Source: JBQCEE01 sp051960575
Lineage (GTDB): Bacteria > Actinomycetota > Actinomycetes > Mycobacteriales > Jatrophihabitantaceae
Direction of reading: 5' to 3'
NCBI RefSeq assembly: GCF_051960575.1
Contig: NZ_JBQCEE010000061.1
Location: forward strand, 1-7,483
Length of the DNA: 7,483 nucleotides
Program-made: the position numbers and the translations under genes
In this document: positions 1 to 6,717 of the stretch, one piece after another
How the letters are laid out: every line of letters starts with the position of its first letter
Numbering within the stretch: the first letter of the stretch is position 1
Notes under the pieces: generated by a model
The model's database searches: none
Seen by the model: the letters and a program-made list of their open reading frames with translations, nothing else
What the model was told of the DNA's origin: nothing

Positions 1-714
1 CTCACCAGCAGCGAGTTCTGGACCGTGCTGCGCCGCACGGTGCTCTTCACCGCGGCAAACGTCGTGATCAGCCTGGTGCTCGGACTCGGCATCGCCCTGC
101 TGCTCAACCGGGTCTCGCGCTGGGCACGGATCATGTTGACCGCCGTACTGCTGTTCGTGTGGGCGGTGCCCTCGACGGTCTCGACACAGATCTTCGCGTG
201 GTTGTTCAACAACCAGTACGGCATCGTCAACTACCTGCTCGACCGACTGCCCGGCGTGCACATGCACGGCCACGACTGGTTCGCCGACCCGCACCAGGGA
301 CTCGCCGTCGTCAGCCTCGTCGTGGTCTGGGGGGCGATCCCGCTGCTGGCCATCTCGCTGCACGCCGGCATGACGCAGATCCCGCACGAGGTCGTCGAGG
401 CCGCGCGGTGCGACGGCGCCAACCCGTGGCAGGTCTTCCGCAACGTGACGCTGCCGTTCCTGCGTCCGTTGCTCGCGATCCTCGGCACCCTCTCGGTGAT
501 CTGGGACTTCGGCGTGTTCAACCAGATCTGGTTCATGCGCAACGGCCACCCCGAGCCGGGCTACCAGACGCTTGGCATCTACATGTACGCGAACGGCGTC
601 GGCAGCAGCCACTACAACGTCGGGGCCACCGTCGGGGTGCTCATGATGGTCGGGCTGCTCGCGGTGATCGTCGTGTACATCCGGCAGCTGCTCGCGATCG
701 GTGACGAGGCATGA
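1..714 (+). CDS. Sugar ABC transporter permease, MalF type (5' partial)
   Basis: Inner-membrane permease subunit of a binding-protein-dependent sugar importer (CUT1/MalF type). The frame is open from base 1, and the residues before the first internal GTG (base 25) read as ordinary family sequence (LTSSEFWTV), so the true start lies upstream and the GTG is not the start. The 237 visible residues contain several hydrophobic membrane spans, for example about residues 20-36 and 44-60, and a last one just before the C-terminus. The cytoplasmic EAA loop that docks on the ATPase is clear at bases 388-465: EVVEAARCDGANPW followed by LPFLRP. The stop overlaps the start of the next permease by 4 bases. 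From the kinase and deacetylase downstream I infer that the substrate is N-acetylglucosamine or a chito-oligosaccharide. The sequence of the permease itself does not fix the substrate. Confidence 0.93.
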   Translation, partial: LTSSEFWTVLRRTVLFTAANVVISLVLGLGIALLLNRVSRWARIMLTAVLLFVWAVPSTVSTQIFAWLFNNQYGIVNYLLDRLPGVHMHGHDWFADPHQGLAVVSLVVVWGAIPLLAISLHAGMTQIPHEVVEAARCDGANPWQVFRNVTLPFLRPLLAILGTLSVIWDFGVFNQIWFMRNGHPEPGYQTLGIYMYANGVGSSHYNVGATVGVLMMVGLLAVIVVYIRQLLAIGDEA

Positions 715-1658
715 GCGCGCCCGCGAGCTCGCCGGTCGGTGCCGCACCGCTCACGCTGCCGGTGCTGGACGAGGTGGCCCAGGTGCCGCCGGCACCACCG
801 ACCGAGGTGCGGCGGCGGCGCCGGATCGGCCGGCGCGCTGCGACCGGGTGCTGGAACGCCCTGGCGGTGGTGCTGTCCGTCCTGTTCGGCTTCCCGATCT
901 ACTGGATGCTCATCACGTCGTTCAAGACCGGCGCCGACATCAACCGGCTGGTGCCGCAGTTCTGGCCGCACCACCCGACCCTGCGCGGCTTCCGCGAGGT
1001 GCTCGGCGATCCGATCTTCCGCGACGACCTGCTCAACAGCGTGATCATCACGCTCGGTGCGGTCGGGATCAGCCTCGTGATCGGCTTCTTCGGCGCGCTG
1101 GCGATCGCGCGGTTCCGGTTCGCCGGGCGCCGTGTCTTCGTCGTCGCGGTGCTGCTGGTGCAGATGATCCCGCTCATCGCGCTGACCATCCCGCTGTCGC
1201 TGCTGCTCGACTCGTACCAGCTGAAGAACACCATCCCCGGCGTCGTGCTGTCCTACCTGGTGTTCACGACGCCGTACACGGTCTGGACGCTGCGCACGTT
1301 CATCGCCAACATCCCGCGCGAGCTCGACGACGCCGCGCTGGTCGACGGCTGCACGCGCTGGCAGACGTTCCGGCTGGTGATCCTGCCGCTCGTCGCGCCC
1401 GGGCTCATCGCCACCGGCGTCTACGCCTGGATCCTCGCCTGGAACGAGTTCGTCTTCGCCAACACGCTGCTCGTCGACAACGACAAGCAGACCGCGATGG
1501 TCTACCTGCTGATCTTCCAGTCGAGCCCGACGCACGGTGCCGACTACGGCGGTCTCATGGCCGCGGCGACGCTCACCGCGCTGCCGGTCGTGCTGCTGTT
1601 CGCCGCGTTCCAGAGCCGCATCTCGACCGGGCTCACGGCCGGGGCGGTGAAGGGATGA
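711..1658 (+). CDS. Sugar ABC transporter permease, MalG type
   Basis: Second permease subunit of the importer, 315 residues, expected to pair with the preceding MalF-type protein in the cytoplasmic membrane. It begins with an unusually long Pro/Ala-rich cytoplasmic tail ending in a basic run (RRRRRIGRR, about residues 35-43). Six hydrophobic segments follow, starting near residue 47 (LAVVLSVLFGFPIYWML). The EAA loop is at bases 1320-1400: ELDDAALVDGCTRWQTF then LPLVAPG. The C-terminus TAGAVKG is typical of MalG-like permeases. The ATG at 711 overlaps the previous stop as ATGA, with GGTGA about six bases upstream as a possible ribosome site. A Met further in would lose only the tail, so the start is likely but not proven. 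The importer's ATPase is not in the window. Confidence 0.93.
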   Translation: MSAPASSPVGAAPLTLPVLDEVAQVPPAPPTEVRRRRRIGRRAATGCWNALAVVLSVLFGFPIYWMLITSFKTGADINRLVPQFWPHHPTLRGFREVLGDPIFRDDLLNSVIITLGAVGISLVIGFFGALAIARFRFAGRRVFVVAVLLVQMIPLIALTIPLSLLLDSYQLKNTIPGVVLSYLVFTTPYTVWTLRTFIANIPRELDDAALVDGCTRWQTFRLVILPLVAPGLIATGVYAWILAWNEFVFANTLLVDNDKQTAMVYLLIFQSSPTHGADYGGLMAAATLTALPVVLLFAAFQSRISTGLTAGAVKG

Positions 1659-2569
1659 CCGGCGCGGGTGACGGCGACGTGGTCGCCGTCGACGTCGGCG
1701 GCACGACGATCAAGGGCGCGCGTGTCGCAGCCGACGGCACGGTGCTGCAGGTGCTCGACGTCCCGACGCCGCAGGGCGACGAGGCCGTGCGGGCGGTCGT
1801 GAAGCTCGTCGCCGAACTGCGTTCGCCGGGTACAGCGGCCGTCGGGGTGGTGACGCCGGGGACGGTCGACGAGGCGTCCGGTGTCGTGCGGCGCGCGGTC
1901 AACCTCGGTTGGACGGACGTGCCGCTGCGTGCCGTGCTCGCCGACGAGACGGCCCTGCCCGTGGGCACGGGGCACGACGTCACCTGGGCCGCGCGGGCCG
2001 AACACGCCGCCCGGCCGCGTCCGGACCTGTTCTTCGTCGCGCTCGGCACCGGCATCGCGGCCGCGCACCTGGTCGACGGCGAGCCGCGCCGCGGCGCGAG
2101 CGGTGCGGCGGGGGAGCTCGGGCACATCGTCGTGCGCCCCGACGGCGAACCCTGCACGTGCGGCGGTCGCGGCTGCCTCGAGACACTCGCGTCCGGTCGC
2201 GCGATCGTGCAACGGTCCGGTCTGGACGCGGCCACGCTGCTCGCCGGCGGTGCGGCACCGGTCTGGGACGACGCGACGGCCGCCCTCGGTGACGCCCTCG
2301 CGACGGCCACCGCGCTGCTCGACCCCGGCGTGATCGTGCTCGGCGGCGGCCTGGCCGACGCGGGTGTGCGGCTGCTCGAGCCGGTGAGGGCGCGGCTGGC
2401 GTCCGCGCTGCCGTGGCGCCCCGCGCCCCCCGTCGTGCTCGGCGTGCTCGGCCCCCGGGTCGGCGTCCACGGCGCCGCCATCCTCGCCCGTTCCACCGCG
2501 ATGATCTCGGGAAAACCCGGGTCAGGGCCGGGGTTTCCCCGAGATCATCGGGTGGGGGGAGCGGCATGA
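1655..2569 (+). CDS. ROK-family sugar kinase, probable N-acetylglucosamine kinase
   Basis: Cytoplasmic sugar kinase, 304 residues. It starts directly with the phosphate-binding motif VDVGGTTIKG (residues 12-21) and has no N-terminal helix-turn-helix, so it belongs to the kinase branch of ROK rather than the repressors. The likely catalytic base is Asp108 in GHDV. GELGH (153-157) and CTCGGRGCLE (167-176) form the ROK zinc site: His157, Cys167, Cys169, Cys174. The nucleotide-domain motif LDPGVIVLGGG lies near residues 221-231. The start at 1655 overlaps the permease stop (ATGA) and gives the normal N-terminus; the same frame is open far upstream but is non-coding there. The family-typical core ends near GAAILARS (about residue 280). 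The last about 20 residues are encoded mainly by an inverted repeat. A kinase between a non-PTS importer and NagA would supply GlcNAc-6-phosphate; glucokinase activity cannot be excluded. Confidence 0.9.
   Translation: MTGAGDGDVVAVDVGGTTIKGARVAADGTVLQVLDVPTPQGDEAVRAVVKLVAELRSPGTAAVGVVTPGTVDEASGVVRRAVNLGWTDVPLRAVLADETALPVGTGHDVTWAARAEHAARPRPDLFFVALGTGIAAAHLVDGEPRRGASGAAGELGHIVVRPDGEPCTCGGRGCLETLASGRAIVQRSGLDAATLLAGGAAPVWDDATAALGDALATATALLDPGVIVLGGGLADAGVRLLEPVRARLASALPWRPAPPVVLGVLGPRVGVHGAAILARSTAMISGKPGSGPGFPRDHRVGGAA
2499..2550. repeat. Long imperfect inverted repeat at kinase/nagA junction
   Basis: Arms at 2499-2521 and 2528-2550 are 23 bases each, complementary at 21 of 23 positions, around a 6-base loop (TCAGGG). 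The outer 13 bases (CGATGATCTCGGG and its complement) pair perfectly. The mismatches are 2512/2537 (A against C) and 2519/2530 (G against G). It lies in frame within the end of the kinase gene and stops 15 bases before the nagA ATG. In mRNA it would form a strong hairpin. There is no T-run after it and translation passes through it, so a classical terminator is unlikely. It may be a dispersed palindromic (REP-like) element or an RNA processing/stability element. Which of these it is cannot be decided from one copy. Confidence 0.85.
2551..2561 (+). promoter_or_regulatory. Probable ribosome binding site of nagA
   Basis: The purine-rich GGTGGGGGGAG lies directly 3' of the inverted repeat and a few bases before the ATG at 2566. 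It stays outside the predicted hairpin, so the site could remain accessible when the hairpin folds. It supports 2566 as the nagA start over the longer open frame that reaches back into the kinase gene. Confidence 0.55.
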
Positions 2570-3681
2570 GCACCGTGCTGCGCGGAGCGCGGGTGGTCAC
2601 CCCAGACGGCGTGCTGGAAGACGGATGGGTGGCCGTCGACGACGGCGTCATCACCAGGGTCGGGCAGGGTGCGACCGATGGCACCGACCTCGGTGGCGGC
2701 TGGCTCGTGCCCGGGTTCGTCGACCTGCACATGCACGGTGGCGGCGGGCACGACGTCACCCGCAGCCGGGACGACATGGCCGCGGCCGTCGCCTTCCACC
2801 GCGGCCGCGGCACCACCTCGACGCTGGTGTCGCTCATGGCGGCACCCGTCGACGAACTCTGCGAGCAGCTGACGTGGGTGGCCGAGCTGACCCGGGCCGG
2901 CGTGGTGCGCGGCGCGCATCTCGAGGGGCCGTTCCTCGCCACGGCCCGGTGCGGCGCGCAGAACCACCACCACCTGCTGATGCCCGACCCGCTCGTGCTG
3001 CGCAAGCTGCTCGATGCCGCCCAGGGCTGCCTGCGCACGATGACCGTGGCGCCCGAGTTGCCCGGGGCGGTCGGCCTGGTCCACGAGCTGGTCGAGGCGG
3101 GCGTGATCGCGGCGGTCGGGCACACCGACGCGTCCTACGAACAGGCGATGGCGGCCTACGCGGCGGGCGCGACGCTCACCACCCACCTGTTCAACGGCAT
3201 GGCGCCGGTGACGCACCGCTCGCCGGGCGCCGCCATCGCCGCCCTCGATGCGGCCGGGGCGGTCGAGCTCGTGAACGACGGTGTGCACGTGCACGACGCG
3301 GTGACGCGCGTGGTCGCCGGTCCGCGTCCCGACCGCGTCGTGCTCGTCACCGACGCCATGAGCGCGACCGGTGTCGGTGACGGCACCTACTCGCTCGGCG
3401 ACCGCACCGTCGAGGTCCGCGCCGGCCGGGCGCTGCTGCAGGGCACGCAGCGACTCGCGGGCAGCACGCTGACCATGGACGTCGCCTTCCGTCGCGCCGT
3501 CGTCGACGTGCGGCTGCCGGTCGAGGCGGCGGTGCGGGCGGCGTCGACCAACGCGGCCGGGCTGCTCGGCGGCGGGTTCGGCGCCATCGCGCCAGGACTG
3601 CCCGCCGACCTCGTCCACCTCGACGATGCCTTCGACGTGCAGCTGGTCGTGCAGCGCGGACGCAGCCAGCGACCTGGTTGA
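2566..3681 (+). CDS. nagA: N-acetylglucosamine-6-phosphate deacetylase
   Basis: Cytoplasmic amidohydrolase, 371 residues (normal family length), converting GlcNAc-6-phosphate to glucosamine-6-phosphate and acetate. Visible family motifs are PGFVDLHMHG (49-58), HLEGPFL with metal ligand Glu120 (118-124), GHTDASY with His186, THLFNGM with His207, DGVHVHD with His241, and VTDAMSATG with the catalytic Asp263. The substrate loop reads ARCGAQN (127-133). It has Cys129 where many homologues have Lys, and Gln132 where the E. coli enzyme has a conserved His (His143). As I recall, a Cys in this loop is known from mycobacterial NagA. The ATG at 2566 overlaps the kinase stop as ATGA and follows a purine-rich site; an upstream extension of the frame would be antisense-like shadow over the kinase. 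It is the last gene of the operon visible here; nagB is not adjacent. Confidence 0.95.
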   Translation: MSTVLRGARVVTPDGVLEDGWVAVDDGVITRVGQGATDGTDLGGGWLVPGFVDLHMHGGGGHDVTRSRDDMAAAVAFHRGRGTTSTLVSLMAAPVDELCEQLTWVAELTRAGVVRGAHLEGPFLATARCGAQNHHHLLMPDPLVLRKLLDAAQGCLRTMTVAPELPGAVGLVHELVEAGVIAAVGHTDASYEQAMAAYAAGATLTTHLFNGMAPVTHRSPGAAIAALDAAGAVELVNDGVHVHDAVTRVVAGPRPDRVVLVTDAMSATGVGDGTYSLGDRTVEVRAGRALLQGTQRLAGSTLTMDVAFRRAVVDVRLPVEAAVRAASTNAAGLLGGGFGAIAPGLPADLVHLDDAFDVQLVVQRGRSQRPG

Positions 3682-3748
3682 GGACCGAACACGGCCAGAG
3701 GCCCTGGTCGGGTGTGCATGACGGCATTACGGTGAGGCGCATCGTTCC

Positions 3749-3756
3749 GGGGGGGG
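3749..3756 (+). promoter_or_regulatory. G-run acting as probable ribosome binding site
   Basis: Eight consecutive G residues end five bases before the ATG at 3762. This purine block is the only plausible ribosome site near the phosphatase start and favours that ATG over the in-frame TTG at 3678, which would add 28 residues ahead of the signal peptide and overlap the nagA stop. A 7-base inverted repeat flanks it (GGCGCAT 3736-3742, ATGCGCC 3762-3768). Confidence 0.45.
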
Positions 3757-3761
3757 CCGTC

Positions 3762-6668
3762 ATGCGCCATCGATCCTTCGCCGCGCTCGGGGCTGCGGTC
3801 CTGGTCGCTGCCGTCGTGCAGGTCGCGGAGCCGTCGGGGGTGGCCGCCGCAGCGACGCCCGTCGTGCCCCGGCCCGATCACGTCGTGGTGGTGGTCGAGG
3901 AGAACCGCGCCTCGTCGCAGATCGTTGGTGACCCGGCGGCGCCGTACATCACCTCGCTGGCCAGCAGCGGCGCGAACTTCACCGCGGCCTACGGCGAAAC
4001 GCATCCGAGCGAGCCGAACTACCTCGCCCTGTTCTCGGGATCGACGCAGGGCCTCACCGACGACAGTTGCCCGCACAGCTACTCGACGCCGAGCCTGGGC
4101 GACCGCCTGCTCGCCGCCGGGCGCACCTTCGTCGGCTACTCCGAGAGCCTGCCGAGCGTCGGGTGGGCGGGGTGCGCCAGCGGACCGTACGCCCGCAAGC
4201 ACAACCCGTGGGTCGACTTCCCCGCGATCCCCGACTCGGCGAACCAGCCCTTCACGGCGTTCCCGTCCGACTACTCCACGCTGCCCGACGTCTCGTTCGT
4301 CATCCCCAACCTGAACAACGACATGCACGACGGGTCGGTGGCACAGGGCGATGCCTGGCTGCAGGCGAACCTCGGCGGCTACGTCCAGTGGGCCCAGACG
4401 CACAACAGCCTGCTGGTGCTGACCTTCGACGAGGACGACGGCTCGTCGGCCAACCACATCTCGACGGTCATCACCGGCCAGCCGGTCGTCCCGGGCCAGT
4501 ACGGGGAGACCATCAACCACTACAACCTGCTGCGCACCATCGAGGAGGCCTTCGGCCTGCCGTTGCTCGGCAACAGCGCCACCGCCGTGCCGATCACCGA
4601 CATCTGGGGCGGCAACCGTCCGCCGACCGCGTCGTTCACGGTCAGCTGCCCGACGCTGACCTGCTCCTTCGACGCCGGTGGTTCCGCCGACCCGGACGGC
4701 ACCATCACCGGCTACGCGTGGGACTTCGGGGACGGCGCGACCGGGACCGGCGTCACCACCACGCACACCTACGCCGCCGGCCAGTACACGGCCACCCTCA
4801 CCGTGACCGACGACCTCGGCGCCACGGCGTCGGCGAAACAGGTGCTGCTCGTGGGGTCGACGCAGCCGTTCGCCCTGGACTCCTTCAACCGGACGGTCAC
4901 CGGCGGGCTCGGCCAGGCGGACATCGGCGGGAACTGGTCGACCTCGGGCTCGGGCAGCAATTACTCCGTCACACCCGGGTCGGCCTCGCTGGTCCTGGCG
5001 AAGGCCTCGGCCCAGCTGGCCGCGACCCTGCCGGGCGTGAGCCGCACCGACGCCGACGTCAGCGCCCAGCTCTCGGCCGGCCCGGCGCCGAACGGCGGGC
5101 CGCTGTACGTGACGCTCGACGGCCGGCGGGTCGGCTCGGGCAACGAGTACGCGGCCAAGGCGCTGATCAACCCTGATCGCACCGTGACGCTCCGGATCGT
5201 CCGGCTCGTCGGCGGCGCCGAGACCACGGTCGCCGGGCCCGTCCGCGTCGGGACCCTCACCTACTCGGCCGGCGCCGTACTCGACCTCCGGGTGCAGGTG
5301 ACCGGCACCGCGCCGACCCAGCTGCGCGCCCGCGCCTGGGCCGACACCGATCCGGAGCCGGGCACCTGGTCGCTCACCGCCGCCGACACCACGGCCGCGC
5401 TGCAGCAGCCCGGCACGGTGGGCATCGTCGCCTACCTGTCCAGCGCGGCGACCAACGCCCCGGTGACGGTGACGCTGCGCAGGTTTGTCGGACAACCGAC
5501 GACGGCGGCGAACCAACCGCCGTCGGCGTCGTTCACCGCGTCGTGCGCGCAGCTCAGCTGCTCGTTCGACGGCCGCGCGTCGACCGATCCCGACGGCACC
5601 GTCGCCGGCTGGGCGTGGGACTTCGGGGACGGTGCCACCGGCACCGGTGCGACCGTCGCGCACGCGTACGCCGTCGCCGGGACGTACACCGTCACGCTCA
5701 CCGTCACCGACGGGCAGGGGGCGACCGGTGTGGCCACCCACTCGGTGACCCCGACCCCGCCGCCGGTCAACCAACCGCCGACCGCCGCGTTCACGGTCTC
5801 GTGCGCGTCGCTGACCTGCACCGTCGACGGGACGACGTCCTCCGACGACGAGGGCGTCCAGTCCTGGACGTGGGACTTCGGTGACAGCACGAGCGGGACC
5901 GGGGCGACCACCGCGCACACCTACGCGGCGGCGGGCACGTACCCGATCACGCTCACGGTCGCCGACGAGGACGGTCAGACCGGCACCGTCACGCAGGCGG
6001 TCACGGTGACCGCGGCCGACCCGTCCTTCGTGATCGACAACTTCGCCCGGACGGTGGCGAGCGGCCTGGGTCAGGCGGACGTGGGCGGAACCTGGTCGAT
6101 CGCCGGCACGCCCAGCTGGTTCTCCGTCTCGAACGGGACGGCGACGGCGCGACTGCCCAACCCCGGCAACCAGGTGAGCGGCTGGCTGCCGTCGGCGGCC
6201 CGCACCGACACGGACCTGCAGACCTCCTTCGCGGTCACCGCCCTGCCCACCGGCGGCCCGGTCTACGTGACGATCGAGGGACGTCGGGTCAGCAGCGGCA
6301 ACGAGTACTCGGCCAAACTGCTGGTCAACGCCAACCGGACCGTCTCGCTCTTCCTCATCCGCGTGGTCGGCGGGACGGAGACGACGATCTCGCCGGTCGT
6401 CGTGCTGCCCGGCATCACCTACGCCGCCGGTCAGCGCATCGGCGTGCACCTGCAGGTGGTCGGTACCGGGACGACGACCGTCCGCGCCCGGGCCTGGGCG
6501 GCGAGCGGGGCCGAGCCGTCGACCTGGACCGTGTCGGCGACCGACTCGACCGCCGCGCTCCAATCGCCGGGGGCCGTCGGCATGATCGCCTACCTCAGCC
6601 GCGCCATCACGAACGCGCCGATGTCGGTGTCGTTCGGACCGATCTCCGCCCGTCCGACGGGCGCGTGA
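3762..6668 (+). CDS. Secreted AcpA/SapM-like acid phosphatase with PKD and beta-rich modules
   Basis: Predicted exported phosphatase, 968 residues. A signal peptide (basic MRHR, hydrophobic core about 6-22, Ala-rich cleavage region near 28-31) supports the ATG at 3762. Residues about 36-284 are a phosphoesterase-family (AcpA / phospholipase C / SapM) domain. VVVEENR holds metal ligands Glu47-Asn48; HPSEPNY holds the likely nucleophile Ser83 in an S-x-P-N motif. NNDMHDGS carries His189, LTFDEDDG carries Asp223-Glu224, and the domain ends with NHYNLLRTIEEAFGLP and ITDIWGG. Residue roles come from family analogy. Then follow PKD1 (285-365), beta-rich module 1 (370-575), PKD2 (584-669), PKD3 (670-753) and module 2 (756-963). 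Each PKD has a Cys pair (C-x4-C) and a WDFGD motif. There is no LPXTG, C-terminal membrane span or cell-wall repeat. Likely role: phosphate release from phospholipids or other monoesters outside the cell. The binding target of the C-terminal modules is unknown. Confidence 0.9.
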   Translation: MRHRSFAALGAAVLVAAVVQVAEPSGVAAAATPVVPRPDHVVVVVEENRASSQIVGDPAAPYITSLASSGANFTAAYGETHPSEPNYLALFSGSTQGLTDDSCPHSYSTPSLGDRLLAAGRTFVGYSESLPSVGWAGCASGPYARKHNPWVDFPAIPDSANQPFTAFPSDYSTLPDVSFVIPNLNNDMHDGSVAQGDAWLQANLGGYVQWAQTHNSLLVLTFDEDDGSSANHISTVITGQPVVPGQYGETINHYNLLRTIEEAFGLPLLGNSATAVPITDIWGGNRPPTASFTVSCPTLTCSFDAGGSADPDGTITGYAWDFGDGATGTGVTTTHTYAAGQYTATLTVTDDLGATASAKQVLLVGSTQPFALDSFNRTVTGGLGQADIGGNWSTSGSGSNYSVTPGSASLVLAKASAQLAATLPGVSRTDADVSAQLSAGPAPNGGPLYVTLDGRRVGSGNEYAAKALINPDRTVTLRIVRLVGGAETTVAGPVRVGTLTYSAGAVLDLRVQVTGTAPTQLRARAWADTDPEPGTWSLTAADTTAALQQPGTVGIVAYLSSAATNAPVTVTLRRFVGQPTTAANQPPSASFTASCAQLSCSFDGRASTDPDGTVAGWAWDFGDGATGTGATVAHAYAVAGTYTVTLTVTDGQGATGVATHSVTPTPPPVNQPPTAAFTVSCASLTCTVDGTTSSDDEGVQSWTWDFGDSTSGTGATTAHTYAAAGTYPITLTVADEDGQTGTVTQAVTVTAADPSFVIDNFARTVASGLGQADVGGTWSIAGTPSWFSVSNGTATARLPNPGNQVSGWLPSAARTDTDLQTSFAVTALPTGGPVYVTIEGRRVSSGNEYSAKLLVNANRTVSLFLIRVVGGTETTISPVVVLPGITYAAGQRIGVHLQVVGTGTTTVRARAWAASGAEPSTWTVSATDSTAALQSPGAVGMIAYLSRAITNAPMSVSFGPISARPTGA
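4614..6644 (+). repeat. Duplicated PKD plus beta-rich modules within the phosphatase
   Basis: Intragenic protein repeats. PKD units are at 4614-4856, 5511-5768 and 5769-6020. Two homologous about 200-residue modules are at 4869-5486 and 6027-6644. The modules share an opening of the form D-x-F-x-RTV-x-x-GLGQAD-x-GG-x-W, a central GNEY-x-AK-x-L-x-N block followed by RTV and R-x-VGG-x-ET, and a closing AALQ-x-PG-x-VG-x-x-AYLS. PKD1 and PKD2 share an identical 20-base stretch (4716-4735 and 5613-5632), GCGTGGGACTTCGGGGACGG. PKD3 is more divergent, with a shorter loop before WDFGD. The layout PKD-module, PKD-PKD-module suggests duplication of a PKD-module unit plus one extra PKD. The module fold is not identified; a concanavalin/LamG-like sandwich is a guess from its beta-rich pattern. 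Confidence 0.85.
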
Positions 6669-6691
6669 CCGGTCGCTCCCGAACCTGTGGG

Positions 6692-6707
6692 CGCGGCGTC
6701 CGCCGCG
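6692..6707. other. Small GC inverted repeat between the phosphatase and mqnE
   Basis: CGCGGCG and CGCCGCG are separated by only two bases (TC). As RNA this gives a six-pair stem with a four-base loop. It follows the phosphatase stop by about 24 bases with no T-run, so it could be a weak terminator, an operator over the mqnE promoter region, or chance in very GC-rich DNA. Confidence 0.3.
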
Positions 6708-6717
6708 GACCGACACG

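Noticed and set aside
701..1654. Upstream open extension of the kinase frame through the MalG-type permease gene
   Set aside because: The translation is low-complexity Arg/Ala/Pro and overlaps a clear permease. The kinase motif VDVGGTTIKG starts just after the ATG at 1655, which also forms the ATGA overlap.
2499..2550. Inverted repeat as a classical rho-independent terminator
   Set aside because: No T-run follows, it lies inside translated sequence, and the downstream nagA start overlaps the kinase stop, so termination here would defeat the coupling. Partial attenuation is not excluded.
2499..2550. Inverted repeat as a DasR/NagR (GntR-type) operator
   Set aside because: The arms do not resemble the short ACTGGTCTAGACCA-like site I recall for DasR, and a 52-base palindrome inside the operon is an unlikely place for that operator.
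2413..2565. Upstream extension of the nagA frame into the kinase gene
   Set aside because: It lacks family similarity and has no better ribosome site. The ATG at 2566 gives the normal NagA N-terminus with a purine-rich site upstream.
3682..3761. Promoter, PHO box or nagA terminator in the 80-base gap before the phosphatase
   Set aside because: I see no convincing -35/-10 pair, no direct repeats of a phosphate-regulon box (only an isolated GGTGAGG), and only a weak, interrupted inverted repeat near 3694-3709 without a T-run.
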